The position numbers and the translations under genes were made by a program. From positions 1-26,635 of the forward strand of contig SFZC01000012.1 in the NCBI GenBank assembly GCA_004558955.1: a DNA stretch of 26,635 nt. Reading direction: 5' to 3'. The notes below the pieces were generated by a model, which ran no database searches, was not told the DNA's origin, and saw only the letters and a program-made list of their open reading frames with translations. Numbering within the stretch: position 1 is the stretch's first letter; every line of letters begins with the position of its first letter. The stretch comes from a bacterium. GTDB lineage: Bacteria; Cyanobacteriota; Vampirovibrionia; Gastranaerophilales; Gastranaerophilaceae. Positions 23,465 through 26,635 of the stretch are shown here, in pieces.

Positions 23465-24097
23465 CTAATCAGCAGAACTTACAAAATATTCTTTACCATC
23501 TTCAATAACAAGTGCAGTCAACGGAGCATTAGGAAATTTTCCACACCCTGTATCAATGCAAATTTTATCGTCCCAAACCTGAGGTTCAGGGAACTCCGTA
23601 TGTCCGAAAATAATTTTATAATCAAAATCGTGTTTATGTTCAAAAAACGCATGACGAATATAAACCATGTCAACTTCACTTTGTTTCTCAAGCGAAACGC
23701 CTATGCGAAAACCGGCATGGACAAACAAATATTTTCCGATAATATGATAATATTTTAAATTACGAAAAAAATCCCCGTGAATCTTCATAATATTTTCAAA
23801 CGAACCGTAATTTTCAACCGTACTGTCACCGCCATAATTCCAAAACAGATAGTTATAATAATCATCAGAATTTGCGTGCATCATTGCGTATTCATGCGAA
23901 CCGATAAGATAAACGCAATTACAAAAGTCGCCTAACTCAATCGCAGTATCGACAACCTCTTTGGACTTTTTGCCTCTATCAATATAATCACCGCAAAAAA
24001 CTACGGTATCGTCCTTTGACAGAGCCAAATTATCTAACAAACGGGCGAGCTTATCATATTCACCGTGAATATCCGAAATCGCAACAATCTTACTCAT
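23465..24097 (-). CDS. PP1/Ap4A-type metallophosphoesterase with GSHE in place of GNHE
   Basis: The 210-residue enzyme is a calcineurin-like phosphoesterase of the PPP (PP1/PrpA/ApaH) branch. Dinuclear-metal motifs are DIHG (Asp9, His11), GDYIDRG (Asp37 region), GSHE at 66-69, LFVHAGF (His127) and FGHTEFP (His166). In PPP enzymes the third motif is GNHE, and its Asn is a metal ligand; here it is Ser67. Substrates could be phosphoproteins or dinucleotides. The ATG has no Shine-Dalgarno site; TATAAT lies 11 nt upstream, so the leader is very short. The gene is separated from the upstream glycosyltransferase by a terminator. Confidence 0.88.
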   Translation of the reverse strand: MSKIVAISDIHGEYDKLARLLDNLALSKDDTVVFCGDYIDRGKKSKEVVDTAIELGDFCNCVYLIGSHEYAMMHANSDDYYNYLFWNYGGDSTVENYGSFENIMKIHGDFFRNLKYYHIIGKYLFVHAGFRIGVSLEKQSEVDMVYIRHAFFEHKHDFDYKIIFGHTEFPEPQVWDDKICIDTGCGKFPNAPLTALVIEDGKEYFVSSAD

Positions 24098-24108
24098 ACT
24101 ACAAATTT

Positions 24109-24114
24109 ATTATA
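24109..24114 (-). promoter_or_regulatory. -10 box of the phosphatase gene
   Basis: The minus strand reads TATAAT, 11 nt before the ATG at 24097. There is no TGn and no clear -35 at 17 bp. The predicted untranslated leader is only a few bases. Confidence 0.45.
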
Positions 24115-24137
24115 AAATTGGCGAAATTACAATAAAA

Positions 24138-24168
24138 AACAGCCAACGAAAATTCGCTGACTGTTTTT
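24138..24168. terminator. terminator of the glycogen-synthase-like gene, bidirectional
   Basis: AACAGCCAACG and CGCTGACTGTT (24138-24148 with 24155-24165) pair over 11 bp with two G-U pairs around a 6-nt loop. A-runs and T-runs flank it on both sides. It lies about 20 nt beyond the stop of the gene at 24185. Confidence 0.85.
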
Positions 24169-24184
24169 GTTTTTTATTATTAAA

Positions 24185-26635
24185 TTATGCAACTTTGTCC
24201 ATTTTTTGAGTAGAATTTTTATGAGAATTGCGATACAACATGTAAGCACCTGACAATACCGCAACCCCACCAACAATGGCAAAGATTAGTTTCATCGGAC
24301 GAGTTTTAGCGGTTGAACCGATAATTTCTTCCGCACATTCACGATATTCACCCAACGCACCCATTACTCTACGCATAGGTCCTTGATATCTGTTTGTAAT
24401 AGGTTTATCGGACTCAAAAATAGTTTCCATATAAACCTTGTTTGCAGATTTTCCGTTGTTATACTCTGCATTGTTGTGCCAATCAACTTTTTCTTCAATG
24501 TTTTTCTTACATTTTGCGACATAACTATCATAATTATCTTTGTACTCATAGAACATTTCTTTAATCATGTCGCTCGTTTGCTTAGACTGACGACTTACAC
24601 GAGCATTATCAATGGTTTCTGCAGAATCTGTCCATGACAAACCATATCTTTCAGGAGTCAATTCAACAGGTTCTTTTGTCATAAATCCGTTTGAAGAATT
24701 TGTATAGTCAACAGGCCCGCCTGTTTTTGTAATCCCGTACGGAGTACCTGCAATTTTAGATTCAACAGGAGTAATACCACACATTTCACGGCGAGAAGTG
24801 AACAAACCGTAATGAGCACACGCTACAAGTCTGTTTGGAGTGAACCCGTCAATGTACATAATGTTGTGTTTGTAAATTCCACCGTCAAGTTTTGAGATTT
24901 CCTGAATATCACGAACGATAGCCTTGTAATCTCTATCATTTTCGTTCCATTTGCCTGCTCCTAACAAGACTTTTACCTTCAATTTATCCTCTTGCGGAAC
25001 ATCTTTTCGTTTTAAGAAATCCAAAAATCCACCCGTTGAAATAGGAAAACCTTTTTGTTCATCAGGACGACCAAAACCGAACAACAGAATTTCACCGTCT
25101 TTAATTGGTGACAAGTAATTTATAACAGTATTATGTTGTGCAATTTGGGCTTCATTGAAGAAGAGTTTTTTCAAGGAATCTTCGCCTTTTTCACCTGCTT
25201 CATAAATCAAACTTGTAAGCCATCTTGCATTCTTTTCTTTTGCCGCTACAACTTCTTTGATATTTGTTCCGTCATATTTAAACGGAGTAAAGCCTTTTGC
25301 TTCTGACAAACCGTTAGCACCACGACCAAATTGAACATTTGCATCGTCTAAACGCATATTTTGAGGAGTAACCCCGTTTACCGCTGATTTTGTTTGGATT
25401 GCAGCATAATCAGAAGTCAAATATTTTGCAGCCTCAGGAGTTTCCAAGCTCTTCATTTCTTTATCAAATTGCAAAGAAACAGTACCGGTAGATACATTTT
25501 CAGGGTTAACTCTTGCTGTAGAAATACCTGTTTTTAACACGTTATAGCAACCCGAACCGTCACGGAAGTTTCTCAAATGCGGTTCCAAAATACTCCACGC
25601 AATTTGTTGCTCTCTCGGAGACAATGCTTCCCCGTTATCAATTCCGAATTTCTTAGCCTTTTGTAAAATATCGAAATAGGGGTTCTTTTTAAGTTCTTCA
25701 GCAACGCTTGCATCGTCAACAATAGTCATCATTTTGAACGGGTCATTAGTAACGCCTTGATAATTTCTTCCCGTATTGTGAGCAATAATATGAACCTTCA
25801 AACCGTTAACCTCGGTATCTCCCGCTGCAGACATATTCGCAATATGGTTACCATAAGTGCTTGAAACCCTGTCATGACAAAGTACGTTTGCAGGATTGAA
25901 GAAACCAAATTCTTCAGTATTCATCTGTTTATGAAGAATATTTGTTAACGCACGCATCTCATCTGATGAAATAATTTCAGAATCAAAACTTCCGTTTCCG
26001 AAACTATCATAGGAATAAGGTTTTGACGTTCTTGCCAAATCTCTTGTATAAACAAAATAGTTAGGAAAATCTTTTATTGTGTTATAAGACGGGTTATTTG
26101 CCGAAATTTTAAATAATTGGTATGGAACTTTTTTAGTTTCACCCAAAACTTCATCCGATAATCTTGTAATTTCCCCCTTAACACTTGTCGGCTCAATAAT
26201 ACAATATCTTGTTTTTGCATCAGAACCAATACCTTGCGGACAACTTTCAACAACATAACTTAATTCTGATTCTTTAAGTTTTAACTTTTTAGCAACTGCT
26301 GCCAAATCCTCACCATATTCAGCACTATAAAAATTTTTTGCAGGCATATAATCAGGCAACGGTTGTCCCGCAGGATATTCACTTTCTCTGTGAATTAAAA
26401 ACTTATGACCGCCTTTTTGGTTGTTATAATTCCAAATCGGCATAAAGCTTCTTGCATCAACATTTTCATGAGCACTCAAACTGTCAGGAAGCTCAAGCCC
26501 TACAACAGCTTCACCACCCTGAAAAGCCTCAGGAAGACCTAAACCCTTATGCTCAGGGGTAAGCGATGCCACCTGATTTAAATGTTTTACTCCGCCCTGA
26601 AATGCAATATTAGAAGGGGGTTGAGCCTTTACTAC
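24185..26635 (-). CDS. glycogen/starch-synthase-like GT5 glycosyltransferase with C-terminal membrane anchor, 5'-truncated by the window edge
   Basis: The frame is open from 26635 to the stop at 24185, so the true start lies outside the window; the GTG at 26570-26572 is not a credible start. The last 795 codons show GT5 marks: KGLGLPEAFQGGEAVV near the N-end (compare KxGGLGDVxGxLP), HIIAHNTGRNYQG (compare TIHNxxYQG), FGFGRPDEQKGF (catalytic Arg502, Lys507, counted from that GTG), NIMYIDGFTPNRLVACAHYG, and SRREMCGITPVESKIAGTP...KTGGPVDYT with Glu596, the site of the EPCG catalytic Glu. GT5 enzymes transfer glucose from ADP- or UDP-glucose to alpha-1,4-glucan. About 230 residues (270-490) are longer than usual. 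A transmembrane helix at about 760-780 near the C-end (KLIFAIVGGVAVLSGAYML) is atypical for cytosolic glycogen synthase. A terminator follows at 24138-24168. Confidence 0.82.
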   Translation of the reverse strand, partial: VVKAQPPSNIAFQGGVKHLNQVASLTPEHKGLGLPEAFQGGEAVVGLELPDSLSAHENVDARSFMPIWNYNNQKGGHKFLIHRESEYPAGQPLPDYMPAKNFYSAEYGEDLAAVAKKLKLKESELSYVVESCPQGIGSDAKTRYCIIEPTSVKGEITRLSDEVLGETKKVPYQLFKISANNPSYNTIKDFPNYFVYTRDLARTSKPYSYDSFGNGSFDSEIISSDEMRALTNILHKQMNTEEFGFFNPANVLCHDRVSSTYGNHIANMSAAGDTEVNGLKVHIIAHNTGRNYQGVTNDPFKMMTIVDDASVAEELKKNPYFDILQKAKKFGIDNGEALSPREQQIAWSILEPHLRNFRDGSGCYNVLKTGISTARVNPENVSTGTVSLQFDKEMKSLETPEAAKYLTSDYAAIQTKSAVNGVTPQNMRLDDANVQFGRGANGLSEAKGFTPFKYDGTNIKEVVAAKEKNARWLTSLIYEAGEKGEDSLKKLFFNEAQIAQHNTVINYLSPIKDGEILLFGFGRPDEQKGFPISTGGFLDFLKRKDVPQEDKLKVKVLLGAGKWNENDRDYKAIVRDIQEISKLDGGIYKHNIMYIDGFTPNRLVACAHYGLFTSRREMCGITPVESKIAGTPYGITKTGGPVDYTNSSNGFMTKEPVELTPERYGLSWTDSAETIDNARVSRQSKQTSDMIKEMFYEYKDNYDSYVAKCKKNIEEKVDWHNNAEYNNGKSANKVYMETIFESDKPITNRYQGPMRRVMGALGEYRECAEEIIGSTAKTRPMKLIFAIVGGVAVLSGAYMLYRNSHKNSTQKMDKVA

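Noticed and set aside
26570..26572. GTG as the start of the glycogen-synthase-like gene
   Set aside because: The frame stays open to the window edge with coding-like sequence, and no Shine-Dalgarno site precedes it. The gene is therefore reported as partial.
1..26635. CRISPR array, insertion sequence, integrase or phage genes
   Set aside because: None were seen: there are no regularly spaced repeats, transposase-like frames or terminal inverted repeats.

Overview
The window is a low-GC, gene-dense bacterial chromosome segment with housekeeping genes on both strands (miaA, dnaX, fabI, ribF, pth, glycine cleavage P-protein beta subunit, one tRNA-Lys). There is no phage, insertion sequence or CRISPR array. 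The style fits a host-associated member of Candidatus Melainabacteria (Vampirovibrionia, e.g. Gastranaerophilales): AT-rich, a tRNA without encoded CCA, many N/S/Q-rich orphan proteins, a short region 2 + region 4 sigma factor, and a stand-alone HgdB/DUF2229-like protein. This placement is an inference from gene style and was not tested.

Layout. 1-3625: a lipoprotein gene, a convergent exported protein gene, then a three-gene plus-strand unit (WecG/TagA-type glycosyltransferase, N-terminal half of transketolase, YhcH/YjgK/YiaL cupin). 3627-8562: a five-gene minus-strand unit that starts with a sigma factor and continues with gcvPB, an HgdB-like Fe-S protein, a six-helix membrane protein and miaA. 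8688-13090: tandem universal stress protein, convergent LD-carboxypeptidase, then dnaX and an exported-looking PilZ protein. 13228-16030: a 603-residue coiled-coil protein with a Gly/Ala hydrophobic core (minus), and fabI (plus). 16119-20457: minus-strand pth, TPR protein, CNT-type nucleoside transporter and ribF. 20594-21457: an XRE regulator and a compact tRNA-Lys unit bounded by strong hairpin terminators. 21484-26635: a 627-residue orphan, a PP1-like phosphatase and a C-terminally membrane-anchored glycogen-synthase-like protein that runs off the right edge.

How the genes work together. Two themes stand out: envelope and polysaccharide functions (glycosyltransferases, LD-carboxypeptidase, exported and lipoproteins), and core metabolism or information processing. 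Transcription signals are unusually readable. Extended -10 boxes (TGnTATAAT-like) recur, and at several genes the -10 lies only 6-11 nt from the start codon with no Shine-Dalgarno sequence, which predicts leaderless or near-leaderless mRNAs. Other genes have clear AGGAG-type sites.

No single locus is a demonstrable new defence or mobile system. The best candidates for undescribed biology are the translocator-like 603-residue protein, the PilZ protein predicted to lie outside the cytoplasm, the membrane-tethered glycogen-synthase-like protein, the sigma-factor-led metabolic operon and the leaderless promoter class.
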